A stretch of 64,000 bases of DNA from Streptomyces bauhiniae (GCF_004784475.1 NZ_SRRT01000003.1:124001-188000); one strand, 5' to 3'. Numbered from the stretch's first letter, positions 9,891-19,812 are shown. The notes: generated from the letters alone by a model not told the origin. Numbers and translations are program-made.

Positions 9891-12800
9891 TCAGCGGGCG
9901 GCGGACACTCGCTCCGGGCCGCCTTGGAGCCGTCCGGCGCCCCTCAGTTCCGCGATGTCGGCGGCGAGCCGGTCGCGGATGTCCTTGCCGGTGCGCCGCC
10001 AGCCGAAGAACTCGCAGGTCTGCTTGATGAGTTCGTCCTCGGTCATGCCGGGGCACTCGGCGGCCAGTTCGTACAGGGCCACATGGCGCTCGCCGGGCGC
10101 GATGTGCACAACCTTGCGGGGTGTGTCGCCCTCGCGGGGGTGACGGGCCTTCAGCGGGCCGGGGTCGGCGAGCGTGTAGAAGCCGTCGTCCGAGACGATC
10201 GTCCGCGAGCGCACCAGGGCGTCGGCGACCGCGCGCACGTTGTCCCGGATACGGCTGCCCGCCCGGCCGACGCCCCAGGCTTCCCGCGCCCGCTGCACCA
10301 ACAGGTCCTCGTGCACCGGTCCTTCGGCCTCGACGATCCGGACCAGCACCTCGCGCAGCGCGGGCCGGGCCTCGGCGGTGTGCAGTTCGTGGCGCGGGGC
10401 GACGGTGACGACTCCGGGGGCGTACGGCGCGCTCCACTCGCGCCCGGTGCCGAGATCGACGGGGACGCGCTCCAGCGGGATGTCCACGGGTTCGGTGCGC
10501 TGCTCGGGCACGGTGGCGACGGGCGCCGGGCCGGTGACCGTGGTCAACGGGCCACTGGCGACGGCCTGTTCGACGGCTTCGCGCAGCCGGCGTTCGGCCG
10601 CCGCCCGGCCCCGGTACCAGTCGGTGCCCCAGATGCGGTGCAGCTTCCAGCCGAGTCCGTTCAGCACCTGCTCGCGCAGCCGGTCCCGGTCGCGGGCGGC
10701 CTTGGACGAGTGGTACATCGCGCCGTCGCACTCGATGCCGAGCGCGTACGCGCCGGGCAGCTCGGGGTGGCGTACGCCGAGGTCGATGCGGTACCCGGCG
10801 ACGCCGACCTGTGGCTGGACCCGGTAGCCCCAGCCGCGCAGCACGGCGAGGACGGACTCCTCGAAGGGGCTGTCGGGTTCGGCGTCGGACTGGACCACGT
10901 CACGGGCGAGCACGGCGGGCCCGTTCTCGGCGTACTCCAGATAGCGCTTGAGGTACTGCACGCTCTCGTTCGGGCTGTCGGTCAGGCTGGTGCCCCGGAA
11001 GGAGGAGACGACCTCCATGCGGAAGCGGGCGCGGGTGACCGCCACGTTGAGGCGCCGCCAGCCGCCGTTCTTGTTGATCGGGCCGAAGCTGAGGCCGAGG
11101 CGGCCGTGTTCGTCGGGGCCGTAGCCGATCGACATGATCATCACATCGCGCTCGTCGCCCTGCACCGACTCCAGGTTCTTCACGAAGAACCCGTCGAGCC
11201 GGTCCTCGGTGAAGCAGTGGTCCAGGTCGGGCCGGGCGAGCCGGGCCTGCTGCACGGCCAGGTCGATCGCGGACGCCTGCGCCTGGGACAGCGCGACCAC
11301 ACCGAGGGTCTTGCCGGGCCGGGTGTCGAAGTGGTGCAGCACCCGCCGGGCCACGAACTCGGCCTCGGCCCGGTTGTCCCGGCGTCCGCCCCGGTCGTAG
11401 ACACCGTCGGCCGCCAGGAAGGCCACGCCCACGTCCTCGCCCTCGGCCACCGCGCCGGGGAAGGTGATCATCGAGTTGGCGTAGAACTCGCGGTTGCTGA
11501 AGGTGATCAGGTTCTCGTGGCGGCTGCGGTAGTGCCAGCGCAGGGGCAGTTCGCGCATCGCGCCCGCCTTGCAGGCGTGCAGCAGGGACTCGAAGGAGTC
11601 GGGCAGGTCCTCGGCGTACTCGTCGGAGTCGTCGTCCACCGCGGAGTCGAAGAAGGAGGTCGGCGGGAGCTGCTTGTCGTCACCGGCGACGATCAGGGTG
11701 CGGCCCCGGTAGATGCAGTTCACGGCGTCGCTGGGCCGGACCTGGGACGCCTCGTCGAACACCACGACGTCGAAGTGGAAGTCGGGCGGCAGGAACTGGC
11801 TGACGGTCAGCGGGCTCATCATGAAGCAGGGCTTGACCGCCTGCACGACCTCGCGGGTGCGGCCGAGCAGTTCACGCACCGGCATGTGCCGGGTCTTCTT
11901 CTCGGCCTCGCGGACGATGACGGCGCCGCCGCCCCCGGCGAAGTTGCGCGGGCGCCGCTTGTTGCACGCCTCCGTCACGGCCCCGCCCGCCGCGGCGACC
12001 AGCCGCAGGTCGGCGGCGCGGAAGTCGGCCACGCGGGTGTCCAGGTCCTCGGCACGGGTGCTGCGCAGCCGGGGGTCGGTGGCGAGCAGGTCGTCCGCCC
12101 AGGCGCGCAGCACCGCCTGCTCGGCCACCTCGGGCAGCCGCTCCGGGGCGAGCCCGCGCTCGGCGGCACTGGCCACCAGCGTGTCGGCGCCGTGCCGGGC
12201 GAGCACGGCGACCGCGCCGACGTGGGTGTGCCAGACCTCGGGTCCCTGCGGGTCGTCCAGCAGCGCGCCGACGGCCTGCCCGGCCTGGTCGAGGGGGCCG
12301 AGCAGGGCGGGCGAGAGCTGGGTGCGGCGGGCCGTGTCGAACTGGTCGAGCAGCTCGGTGACGGCCGTGTTCCAGCGGGCGGCGCGGGCGGTGGCGGCGG
12401 CGCACCAGGCGGCGAGGGCGCCCTGGATCTGGTCCGCGAGCAGGGTGGGCAGCGGGTCGGGGTCGGCGTCGGCGGCGAGACGGTCGGCCAGCAGGGCGGG
12501 CCGCTCGGCCGGGGCGCCGAGCACCGCGACCCGGTCGGCGGTGGCAAGGGCGCGGTCGGTGTCGGCGCAGGCCGGGAGGGTGGTCGGGGTGTACGGGCCG
12601 AGGAGTGCGCGGTGGGCCTCCGTGAGCCGGGCGACCTCGGCGGCGGCCCGGTGCCAGGCGAGGGCGTCGTCCAGCCGGGTGAGGAGGGACTTGTCCCAGG
12701 TGCCGGTGCGGGTGAGGGCGGTGAGCTTGAGCCGGTCGGCCTTGTACTGCGCGGAGAAGCGGGCCATCAACCCCTTGTGCTGCTCCCCGAACCGGGCGAC

Positions 12801-14735
12801 CAGCGCCGGGAGTTCGGGCTCCGCGAGCAGTTGCTCGCCGAACACGTCGGCGGCGGCCGCGCGGGCCCGCTCCTCGGCGTCGAGGGCGGTACGCAGCTCA
12901 TCGGCGGCGGCGTGCGCGCGGCGCAGCGTCCCGGCGTCGAACCAGTCGCGCGGCGGGCGGTGTCCGGCGGTGGTGAGCCCGGCCAGCTCGCACAGCGCGA
13001 ACGCGGCCTCCGGCCGGTCCGGCTTGGGCATCCCGAAGAGGTCCGCGAGCTGGGCGGTCTGGGCGGTGATGTCGTCGGGCAGCGTGCCGTCGGCCGGTGC
13101 GGTGGTGCCGGTGCCGGGCAGCCCGGCGGTGAGGGTACGGACGAGCTGCTGGAGCTCGCGGACCGTGCGGGGCTCGTCCACGGTGACGGCGAAGGGTCGG
13201 CGTCCGGCGGCGGTGACCAAGGCGCCGAGGGCGTCGGCGGCCTCGTCCACGGCCTGGTGCGGGGCGGTGCCGGTGAGGCCGCGCCAGGCGAAGGCGTCCC
13301 CCTCGGCGGCGGGGCGCCAGGCACGGGCGACGGTACCGGCGGCGGCCAGCAGCTCCTGGAGGGCGGCGGCGCTCAGGGTGCGCGCGGCCTTGGCGTTGCG
13401 CGCGCCGAGCGGGAGCTGCGGGGTCTCCGCCTGCTCCAGGAGGACCAGTCGGCCCAGTACGTCGTGCAGGGTGCGGCCGAGGGGGTCGCGGGTCTCGTTC
13501 ATCGCGGCCGCGTAGCCGGACAGCTCCTCGCGCAGGGCGCGGGCCCGCTCCAGCTCGTGGGCGGCGGCGCCGGTGACGCGGGCCTCGGTGGTGAGCACCC
13601 GCGCGAGTTCGGTGGCCACCGCCTTCTTGCTGGTGTCGCCACTGTGCAGCGCCATGACGAAGTCACCGAGGCCCACCGCTCCCAGCCGGTTGCGTACGAC
13701 ATCCAGCGCGGCGGCCTTCTCGCTGACGAACAGCACACTGCGGCCGGCGTGCATGAGCGCGGCGATCAGGTTGGTGATGGTCTGGCTCTTGCCGGTACCG
13801 GGCGGCCCGCTCATCACGAAGGACCGCCCGTCCAGCGCGGCCGCCACGCAACTCCGCTGGGAGGCATCGGCGTCCAGCACCAGCGGGGTGCGCTCGGGGA
13901 GCTGGACCTCGTCGATGCGGTCGAGGCCGGGCGGCTCGAAGTCGACCAAGTCGGCGGGGAGCCCGGCGTCGGGGCCGAGAGCGACCGCGCGGACCAGCGG
14001 GTGGGCGAGGATCTGCTCCTCGTTCTGCTGGAGGTCCTGGTACATCGCCTCACGGTGGGAGGCGAACAGCCCGAGCACCGCCCGCTCCCGCACGTCCCAG
14101 CCCTCCAGCCGGGCGGTGACCTTCCGGGCGGCGGCGAGCACGGCGGCCGGGTCGGCGGCATCGGCGCTCGTGACGGGCGCCCAGTCGACACCGAGCCGGT
14201 CCGCCTTCACGGCAAGCGCCGGGTTGTGGATGCGCTCCTGCCCCTCGGCCGGGTGAAGCCGGTACCGGCGGTTGCCGTCCCGGCGCAGCTCCACGGGGAC
14301 GAGGAGCAGCGGGGCGGCACTGCTCTCCTGCGCGCCGGGCTCCCGCCAGTCGAGCATGCCGATGCCGAGCCAGAGCACCCAGAGGCCGTAGTCGTTGAAC
14401 ATCTGGCCGGACTTCTGGCGGAGTTGGTACAGCGAACTGTCCAGCGCGGCCTGGGTGGTCTTCTGGGTGACCAGTCCCGGCCGGGAGCGCCGGGCGCTGC
14501 CCGTGTCCCCCGCCTTGGCCAGCTCCACCCCGGCCTCGCGCTCGGTGACGGGGGCGAACTCCCAGCCCTTGGCCAGCTCCGCGAGCAGGGCGGCCGGGTC
14601 CGGTGCGGTGATCTCCAGGGTGGCGATCCTGGTGTGCCGGAAGTTCAGCAGCCGGTTGCGGCCGCCCATGTCCAGCAGAGAGTTCCGCCATCCGTCGAGC
14701 ACGGCCTTCAACAGGGTGTGCGGCTGATGGGCCAT
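9891..14735 (-). CDS. Large DUF4011/SF1 helicase/Vsr-like nuclease/DUF3320 protein
   Basis: A 1614-residue multidomain protein. The N-terminus, LLDMGGRNRLLNF at residues 17-29, matches DUF4011. Walker A, SGPPGTGKSQT, is near residue 309; motif II, VVVFDEASQV, near 990, is followed by AGDDKQLPP; motif VI, NVAVTRARFRMEVV, is near 1230. These make it a superfamily 1 helicase. Around 1310-1400 a PD-(D/E)XK pattern of the Vsr/MTES_1575 kind appears (YRIDLGVRHPE...IECDG...YH...GW..HRIW). The end resembles DUF3320. Relatives occur in bacterial defence loci, but no role is proven here. ATG at 14735 has GGGAGG ten bases upstream. It sits alone between pgl and pgi. Confidence 0.8.
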   Translation of the reverse strand: MAHQPHTLLKAVLDGWRNSLLDMGGRNRLLNFRHTRIATLEITAPDPAALLAELAKGWEFAPVTEREAGVELAKAGDTGSARRSRPGLVTQKTTQAALDSSLYQLRQKSGQMFNDYGLWVLWLGIGMLDWREPGAQESSAAPLLLVPVELRRDGNRRYRLHPAEGQERIHNPALAVKADRLGVDWAPVTSADAADPAAVLAAARKVTARLEGWDVRERAVLGLFASHREAMYQDLQQNEEQILAHPLVRAVALGPDAGLPADLVDFEPPGLDRIDEVQLPERTPLVLDADASQRSCVAAALDGRSFVMSGPPGTGKSQTITNLIAALMHAGRSVLFVSEKAAALDVVRNRLGAVGLGDFVMALHSGDTSKKAVATELARVLTTEARVTGAAAHELERARALREELSGYAAAMNETRDPLGRTLHDVLGRLVLLEQAETPQLPLGARNAKAARTLSAAALQELLAAAGTVARAWRPAAEGDAFAWRGLTGTAPHQAVDEAADALGALVTAAGRRPFAVTVDEPRTVRELQQLVRTLTAGLPGTGTTAPADGTLPDDITAQTAQLADLFGMPKPDRPEAAFALCELAGLTTAGHRPPRDWFDAGTLRRAHAAADELRTALDAEERARAAAADVFGEQLLAEPELPALVARFGEQHKGLMARFSAQYKADRLKLTALTRTGTWDKSLLTRLDDALAWHRAAAEVARLTEAHRALLGPYTPTTLPACADTDRALATADRVAVLGAPAERPALLADRLAADADPDPLPTLLADQIQGALAAWCAAATARAARWNTAVTELLDQFDTARRTQLSPALLGPLDQAGQAVGALLDDPQGPEVWHTHVGAVAVLARHGADTLVASAAERGLAPERLPEVAEQAVLRAWADDLLATDPRLRSTRAEDLDTRVADFRAADLRLVAAAGGAVTEACNKRRPRNFAGGGGAVIVREAEKKTRHMPVRELLGRTREVVQAVKPCFMMSPLTVSQFLPPDFHFDVVVFDEASQVRPSDAVNCIYRGRTLIVAGDDKQLPPTSFFDSAVDDDSDEYAEDLPDSFESLLHACKAGAMRELPLRWHYRSRHENLITFSNREFYANSMITFPGAVAEGEDVGVAFLAADGVYDRGGRRDNRAEAEFVARRVLHHFDTRPGKTLGVVALSQAQASAIDLAVQQARLARPDLDHCFTEDRLDGFFVKNLESVQGDERDVMIMSIGYGPDEHGRLGLSFGPINKNGGWRRLNVAVTRARFRMEVVSSFRGTSLTDSPNESVQYLKRYLEYAENGPAVLARDVVQSDAEPDSPFEESVLAVLRGWGYRVQPQVGVAGYRIDLGVRHPELPGAYALGIECDGAMYHSSKAARDRDRLREQVLNGLGWKLHRIWGTDWYRGRAAAERRLREAVEQAVASGPLTTVTGPAPVATVPEQRTEPVDIPLERVPVDLGTGREWSAPYAPGVVTVAPRHELHTAEARPALREVLVRIVEAEGPVHEDLLVQRAREAWGVGRAGSRIRDNVRAVADALVRSRTIVSDDGFYTLADPGPLKARHPREGDTPRKVVHIAPGERHVALYELAAECPGMTEDELIKQTCEFFGWRRTGKDIRDRLAADIAELRGAGRLQGGPERVSAAR

Positions 14736-14802
14736 GTGGTGGGTACCTCCCGGAGCTGCGCAGGGGTGACCACCCTCTCCGGCCCCCCTGGAGGTATCTC
14801 CC

Positions 14803-14847
14803 TATCAGGTGCGTTCCTCCGCCACACCGAAGATCGACCACCTGATA
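14803..14847. repeat. 9-bp inverted repeat upstream of the helicase gene
   Basis: TATCAGGTG at 14803-14811 and CACCTGATA at 14839-14847 are perfect reverse complements 27 bases apart, in the 241-bp gap between the pgi stop and the helicase start. The spacing suits two half-sites of a regulator on the same DNA face better than a terminator. The rest of this gap (14736-14976) shows nothing else I can name. Confidence 0.45.
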
Positions 14848-14976
14848 TGGATCTGTTGTGAAAGTACCGGGGGAACTCTTGCGCGGTCGGCGTGCTTCCG
14901 CTTGACCGCTGGCGCCGGAGTCTTTCGAGCGACGGGCGCGGCGGCCCGAACCGGCCGCGCCCGCCTCACCGGTACG

Positions 14977-16623
14977 TCAGCCGCCCATCTCCCGGTAGTC
15001 GGCGACCAGCGCCCGTGTCGACGGGTCGAGACCGGGCACGTCCGCGCCTTCGGTGAGGGCGGGTTCGATGCGCTTGGCGAGCACCTTGCCCAGCTCGACG
15101 CCCCACTGGTCGAAGGAGTCGATGTTCCAGACCGCGCCCTGCACGAACACCTTGTGCTCGTACAGCGCGATGAGCTGGCCCAGCACGGACGGGGTCAGCT
15201 CCGGCGCCAGGATGGTGGTCGTCGGCCGGTTCCCCTGGAAGGTCTTGTGCGGGACCAGCTCTTCCGGCACCCCCTCCTCCCGGACCTCCGAGGCGGTCTT
15301 GCCGAAGGCGAGGGCCTGCGTCTGGGCGAAGAAGTTGGCCATCAACAGGTCGTGCTGGGCCTTGAGTTCATCGCTCAGCTCGTCCACCGGACGCGCGAAC
15401 CCGATGAAGTCCGCCGGGATCAGCTTCGTCCCCTGATGGATCAACTGGTAGTACGCGTGCTGCCCGTTGGTGCCAGGCGTGCCCCAGACCACGGGTCCGG
15501 TCTGCCACTCCACCGGAGTGCCGTCCTTCTGCACGGACTTGCCGTTGGACTCCATGTCGAGCTGCTGGAGGTAGGCCGTGAACTTGGACAGGTAGTGGCT
15601 GTACGGCAGGACCGCATGCGACTGCGCGTCGAAGAAGTTGCCGTACCAGATCCCCAGCAGGCCCAGCAGCAGCGGCGCGTTCTCCTCCGCAGGAGCGGTA
15701 CGGAAGTGCTCGTCCACGGTGTGGAAACCGTCCAGCAGCTCCCGGAACCTGTCCGGACCGATCGCGATCATCAGCGACAGGCCGATCGCCGAGTCCATGG
15801 AGTACCGGCCGCCGACCCAGTCCCAGAACTCGAACATGTTGTCCGCGTCGATACCGAACCCGGTGACCTTCTCCGCGTTCGTGGACAGCGCCACGAAGTG
15901 CTTGGCCACGGCCTTGTCGTCACCGAGCGCGTCCAGCAGCCAGGTACGGGCCGAGGTCGCATTGGTGATCGTCTCGATCGTCGTGAACGTCTTCGACGCC
16001 ACGATGAACAACGTCTCCGCCGGGTCCAGATCCCGCAGAGCCTCGTGCAGGTCCGCGCCGTCCACGTTCGACACGAACCGCACCGTCAGGCCACGGTCGG
16101 TGAACGGACGCAGCGCCTCGTACGCCATCGCCGGACCAAGGTCGGAACCGCCGATACCGATGTTGACGATGTTCTTGATCCGCTTGCCGGTGTGCCCGGT
16201 CCACTCACCCGAGCGCACCCGGTCGGCGAAGCCGGACATCTTGTCCAGCACCCCGTGCACGGCCGGGACCACATTCTCGCCGTCGACCTCGATCACCGCG
16301 TCCCGAGGAGCACGCAGCGCGGTGTGCAGCACCGCGCGGTCCTCGGTCGTGTTGATCCGGTCACCACGGAACATCGCGTCCCGCTGCCCGAACACATCGG
16401 TCGCGACGGCCAGTTCGCGCAGCAGCCGCAGCGCCTCGGCGTCCACGAGCTGCTTGCTGTAGTCGATGTAGAGGTCGCCGACCCGGACCGTGTACGTCCG
16501 CCCGCGCTCCGGGTCGGCGTCGAACAGCTCCCGCAGGCCCGTCCCGCCGAATCCCTCGCGGTGCTCCTTCAGAGCGGCCCACTCGGGCGTCCGGTTCAGT
16601 GCTGTACGGCCTTCTGCGTTCAT
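14977..16623 (-). CDS. pgi: Glucose-6-phosphate isomerase
   Basis: Interconverts glucose-6-phosphate and fructose-6-phosphate. The 548-residue length is normal. The family signatures are present: [29 protein letters not shown], the active-site region [21 protein letters not shown], the catalytic [19 protein letters not shown], and the C-terminal [20 protein letters not shown] chose ATG at 16623 ([15 protein letters not shown]), with GGAAG about six bases upstream, over longer in-frame extensions. It links the pentose-phosphate genes at 3-10 kb to the glycolytic genes at 19-22 kb. Confidence 0.95.
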   Translation of the reverse strand: MNAEGRTALNRTPEWAALKEHREGFGGTGLRELFDADPERGRTYTVRVGDLYIDYSKQLVDAEALRLLRELAVATDVFGQRDAMFRGDRINTTEDRAVLHTALRAPRDAVIEVDGENVVPAVHGVLDKMSGFADRVRSGEWTGHTGKRIKNIVNIGIGGSDLGPAMAYEALRPFTDRGLTVRFVSNVDGADLHEALRDLDPAETLFIVASKTFTTIETITNATSARTWLLDALGDDKAVAKHFVALSTNAEKVTGFGIDADNMFEFWDWVGGRYSMDSAIGLSLMIAIGPDRFRELLDGFHTVDEHFRTAPAEENAPLLLGLLGIWYGNFFDAQSHAVLPYSHYLSKFTAYLQQLDMESNGKSVQKDGTPVEWQTGPVVWGTPGTNGQHAYYQLIHQGTKLIPADFIGFARPVDELSDELKAQHDLLMANFFAQTQALAFGKTASEVREEGVPEELVPHKTFQGNRPTTTILAPELTPSVLGQLIALYEHKVFVQGAVWNIDSFDQWGVELGKVLAKRIEPALTEGADVPGLDPSTRALVADYREMGG

Positions 16624-16699
16624 CTCCGGCTTCCGCCTTCCTTTCTGCGCCTGTCGCCTGTCCTGCCCCGTGTGCCCACTGCGGGACCAACCTAATTGA

Positions 16700-17977
16700 T
16701 CACCCGGGGGCCGGGCCGGTGGTGACACCGCCCCGCTTCTCGTCCTTCTCGACCTTCGATACGTCCGCCGAGCGCGCCGGTATCAGTGTGAGGACCGCCG
16801 CCGCGAAGAGGGCGGCTGTGAGGAGCGCGGGGGCGTTGAGGCCGAGGGAGCCGGCGGCGGCACCGCCGAGCAGGGCGCCGAGCGGGGCACCGGCGGTGGA
16901 GGCGGTGCGGAAGGCGGCCGAGATGCGGCCGGTCATCGCGGCGGGGGCGCGCTGCTGCATCAGCGTCACCTGGTTGACGTTCCACACCATGCCCATCGCG
17001 CCGAGCAGCAGCATCCCGGCGATCAGCGCGGCCAACTCCCGCACGGAGCCCAGCAGGAGCAGCGCACCGGTCTGCACGGTGCCGCCCAGCAGCAGGACCC
17101 GTACCCGGCCGAGGCGGCCCGCGAGGCGCTGGGCGAGGAAGCCGCCGGCGATGCTGCCGACCGAGTAGGCGGTCATGGCGGCCGCGTATCCGGTGTTCCC
17201 CGCGTGCAGCCAGCCGGTGACGTGCAGGACGAGGGTGGCGATCAGGGCGCCCATGCCGATGTTGCACAGCAGGGTGGCCCCGCAGGTGGCCCGGAGCGCG
17301 CGGTCCCGCCAGAGTTGCCGCAGCCCCTCCCCTATGTCGGCGCGCAGGGTGGCGCCGGGCGGGCGCGGTGCACGTGATGGCGTCCCGATCCGCAGGGAGG
17401 CCACGAGAGCGGCGCCCAGGAGGTAGGTGACCGCGTCGGCCGCGTAGGGCAGGAACGCACCGGCCGTCAGCAGCAGGGGTACCAGGGGGCCGCCGAGCAG
17501 ACCCCCGGCGAGCTGCTGACCGGTCATCAGGCGGGCGTTGGCGCTGCCCAGGGACTCCGGCCGGACCACGGAGGGCAGCAGGGCTGTGGCCGCGTTGTCG
17601 AAGAGGGTCTGGAGCGCGGTGAGGGAGAAGGCGAGCGCGATCAGCAGCGGGATCGAGGCGTGGCCGAGGGCCACCGCGAGGGCGAACGCGGCGACGAGCA
17701 GCCCGCGTGCCACGTCCACGGCCCACATCGCGCGCCGTTGGTCCACCCGGTCGGCCACGGCACCGCCCAGCAGGCCGAACAGCAGCCAGGGCACATAGCC
17801 GCAGGCGGTCACGGCGGCGACGGCGAGCGGGTCGTCGGTCAGCCGCACGGCGAGCAGCGGCAGCGCGGCCGTACGCAGCGCGTCGCCGAAGCGGGAGAGC
17901 ACGGCGGCGCTCCACAGCCGCCCGAATCCCCCGCGCCACGCGGGCGTTGCCGTCTCCACCACCTGAGCCGTCGTCAT
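16700..17977 (-). CDS. MFS exporter with a DNA-damage-type promoter
   Basis: A 425-residue major facilitator protein with about 12 hydrophobic helices. It resembles the EntS/MFS_3 class of drug or siderophore exporters: [25 protein letters not shown] at the start, [14 protein letters not shown] as the loop 2-3 motif, and [18 protein letters not shown] late. The substrate is unknown. The start is ATG at 17977. A perfect RecA-independent damage promoter lies at 18010-18032, so the gene is probably induced together with the uvr genes. The stop is 76 bp from pgi. Confidence 0.85.
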   Translation of the reverse strand: MTTAQVVETATPAWRGGFGRLWSAAVLSRFGDALRTAALPLLAVRLTDDPLAVAAVTACGYVPWLLFGLLGGAVADRVDQRRAMWAVDVARGLLVAAFALAVALGHASIPLLIALAFSLTALQTLFDNAATALLPSVVRPESLGSANARLMTGQQLAGGLLGGPLVPLLLTAGAFLPYAADAVTYLLGAALVASLRIGTPSRAPRPPGATLRADIGEGLRQLWRDRALRATCGATLLCNIGMGALIATLVLHVTGWLHAGNTGYAAAMTAYSVGSIAGGFLAQRLAGRLGRVRVLLLGGTVQTGALLLLGSVRELAALIAGMLLLGAMGMVWNVNQVTLMQQRAPAAMTGRISAAFRTASTAGAPLGALLGGAAAGSLGLNAPALLTAALFAAAVLTLIPARSADVSKVEKDEKRGGVTTGPAPG

Positions 17978-18009
17978 GGCCGTCCCCCCGAGTCGCAGTT
18001 ACCTCACTC

Positions 18010-18032
18010 ACAGTAGGGGGCACCACTGACAA
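18010..18032 (-). promoter_or_regulatory. PafBC/RecA-NDp type DNA-damage promoter of the MFS gene
   Basis: On the minus strand TTGTCAGTG, an 8-base spacer, then TACTGT: an exact fit to TTGTCRGTG-N8-TANNNT, the RecA-independent damage promoter described in mycobacteria and related actinobacteria. Predicted leader is about 26 nt. Confidence 0.7.
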
Positions 18033-18089
18033 CGGGGTCCGGGACAGCTCCGGCCGGGCACCCTCTCGGGTCCCGGCCGGTGTCAATTC

Positions 18090-18425
18090 CTAGATCTCGC
18101 CCCGCAGTTTGGCGAGCGCCTCGGCGAGGATCGCCTCGCCGTCCGCGTCGCTGCGCCGCTCGCGTACGTAGGCGAGGTGCGTCTTGTAGGGCTCGGTGCG
18201 CGGCGGGTCCGGGGGGTTGTCCCGGTCCTGACCGGCCGGGAAGCCGCAGCGCGGGCAGTCCCAGGTGTCGGGGACCTGCGCGTCGCTGGCGAAGCTCGGC
18301 TGGGTCTCGTGCCCGTTGGAGCACCAGAAGGAGATGCGCAGACGCGGGGCGGACTCGCCGCGCTCGGCCTCGCCCATCGGCCCCGCACCGACCCGGCTTC
18401 CCCGGATCGCGTTGCCACTTGCCAC
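18090..18425 (-). CDS. rbpB: RbpA-family RNA polymerase-binding protein (RbpB-type paralogue)
   Basis: A 111-residue protein. It has MASGNAIRGSRVG at the N-terminus like the RbpA core-binding arm, a zinc-ribbon-like middle FWCSNGHETQPSF...WDCPRCG (CxxGH and CxxC), and a C-terminal basic linker and helix TEPYKTHLAYVRERRS. RbpA binds RNA polymerase and the principal sigma factors and stabilises the open complex. The canonical RbpA has ACEKGHR and CKVCG; this one differs enough to be the second paralogue found in streptomycetes. GTG start at 18425 with GGGAG eight bases upstream. Confidence 0.82.
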   Translation of the reverse strand: MASGNAIRGSRVGAGPMGEAERGESAPRLRISFWCSNGHETQPSFASDAQVPDTWDCPRCGFPAGQDRDNPPDPPRTEPYKTHLAYVRERRSDADGEAILAEALAKLRGEI

Positions 18426-18552
18426 GGTCGTAACTCCCTGCGTGATGGTGCCGCGAAGCAGGTCGGCCTATCGCTTCGCCGCGAGCGCCTCAGTCTACGT
18501 AAGGCCCAACGCACGTCCAGTGAGGGGAGGTACCGCCTCCGCCCAGACGCAA

Positions 18553-18597
18553 GCCCCATGATAGGCCGCGCTCGTGAGCGCGTACCGAACATGGGGC
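18553..18597 (-). terminator. Large hairpin downstream of secG
   Basis: GCCCCATG at 18553-18560 pairs with CATGGGGC at 18590-18597, and an inner CGCGCTC/GAGCGCG stem occupies 18567-18582. It lies 80 bp past the secG stop and before rbpB, so it most likely ends secG transcription. Confidence 0.5.
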
Positions 18598-18676
18598 CTT
18601 ACGTGTGGAATCTATGCACTTGTGGGACGTGCGGGGCATCGCGGCTGTACGCGCGGCCCCCGCCTCGGCGGTGCGG

Positions 18677-18913
18677 TCAGCCGCTCGACTTCATGAGCAG
18701 GCCGAGCACGATGATCGAGGCGAACCAGAGCACGGCGATCACGACCGTGATGCGGTCGAGGTTGCGCTCGGCGACCGAGGAGCCGCCCACGGAGGACTGC
18801 ATGCCACCACCGAACATGTCGGAGAGGCCGCCGCCCTTCCCCTTGTGCATCAGCACCAGCAGCATCAGCAGCAGGCTGAAGACGATCAGGGCGATCGAGA
18901 ACCCCAAAACCAC
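18677..18913 (-). CDS. secG: SecG preprotein translocase subunit
   Basis: A 78-residue protein with two hydrophobic helices (VLGFSIALIVFSLLLMLLVLM and ITVVIAVLWFASIIVLGLLM) separated by the conserved loop HKGKGGGLSDMFGGGMQ. This is diagnostic for SecG, the small partner of SecYE. The start is GTG at 18913; GAGGAAG lies about 11 bases upstream. A longer in-frame ORF exists but adds a polar N-terminus not seen in the family. It lies downstream of tpiA on the same strand, separated by a hairpin. Confidence 0.92.
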   Translation of the reverse strand: MVLGFSIALIVFSLLLMLLVLMHKGKGGGLSDMFGGGMQSSVGGSSVAERNLDRITVVIAVLWFASIIVLGLLMKSSG

Positions 18914-18961
18914 GGCTGGACCAACTTCCTCGGATTCGGACGGACGGATTGAGCTGGACGA

Positions 18962-18991
18962 CGGGGGCACGGCACGACGGCCATGCCCCCG
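18962..18991 (-). terminator. Hairpin between tpiA and secG
   Basis: CGGGGGCA and TGCCCCCG form an 8-bp stem, extended inward by GGC/GCC after one mismatch. It lies 45 bp past the tpiA stop and could end or attenuate the glycolytic transcript before secG. Confidence 0.55.
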
Positions 18992-19035
18992 CAAGAGTAC
19001 GACGTATCGCCGCTACCGCCTACTCGCGGACGGGA

Positions 19036-19812
19036 TCACTGATCGCGGAACCGCACGATCTTGACGAACTCGTCGGTGTCCAGCGACGCGCCGCCCACCA
19101 GGGCGCCGTCGATGTCCGGCTTGGCCATGATCTCGGCGACGTTGCCGGACTTCACGGAGCCGCCGTACTGGATGCGGACCTTGTCCGCTACGTCCCTTGA
19201 GTACAGCTCGGCGAGCTTGCCCCGGATCGCGCCGCAGACCTCCTGCGCGTCGTCGGAGCCGCAGACCTTGCCGGTGCCGATGGCCCACACGGGCTCGTAG
19301 GCGATCACGACGGTCTCGGCCTGCTCGGCCGGGACATCCTTCAGGCCGCCCTCGACCTGGGCCAGGGTGTGATCGACGTGGTTGCCGGCCTCGCGGACGT
19401 CCAGCTCCTCGCCGACGCACAGGATCGGGGTGAGGCCGTTCTGGAAGGCCGCCTTGACCTTGGCGTTGACCACGTCGTCGGTCTCGTGGTGGTACTGGCG
19501 GCGCTCGGAGTGGCCGGCGAGCACGTAGGAGCACTTCAGCTTGGCCAGCATCGAACCGGAGATCTCGCCGGTGTAGGCGCCGGACTCGTGCTGGGAGACG
19601 TCCTGGGCACCGTACTTGATCTTGAGCTTGTCGCCGTCGACCAGGGTCTGCACGGAGCGCAGGTCGGTGAAGGGCGGCAGGACGGCGACCTCGACGGCCT
19701 CGTAGTCCTTGTCGGCCAGGGCGAAGGCGAGCTTCTGGACGTGCGCGATGGCCTCGAGGTGGTTGAGGTTCATCTTCCAGTTGCCCGCCATGATCGGCGT
19801 GCGAGTGGTCAT
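19036..19812 (-). CDS. tpiA: Triose-phosphate isomerase
   Basis: Interconverts dihydroxyacetone phosphate and glyceraldehyde-3-phosphate. The 258-residue TIM barrel shows [10 protein letters not shown] (substrate-binding Asn and Lys), [11 protein letters not shown] (catalytic His), and [13 protein letters not shown] (catalytic Glu and flexible loop 6), then YGGSVKSGN and [10 protein letters not shown] for phosphate binding. Six bases separate it from pgk, and its ribosome binding site GGAGG lies in the last codons of pgk, so the two are coupled. Confidence 0.96.
   Translation of the reverse strand: MTTRTPIMAGNWKMNLNHLEAIAHVQKLAFALADKDYEAVEVAVLPPFTDLRSVQTLVDGDKLKIKYGAQDVSQHESGAYTGEISGSMLAKLKCSYVLAGHSERRQYHHETDDVVNAKVKAAFQNGLTPILCVGEELDVREAGNHVDHTLAQVEGGLKDVPAEQAETVVIAYEPVWAIGTGKVCGSDDAQEVCGAIRGKLAELYSRDVADKVRIQYGGSVKSGNVAEIMAKPDIDGALVGGASLDTDEFVKIVRFRDQ

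Noticed and set aside
9888..14861. Long open frame on the plus strand opposite the helicase (1657 codons)
   Set aside because: It is Gly/Arg/Val-rich with no domain; the minus-strand frame has clear helicase motifs. High G+C removes stop codons from shadow frames.
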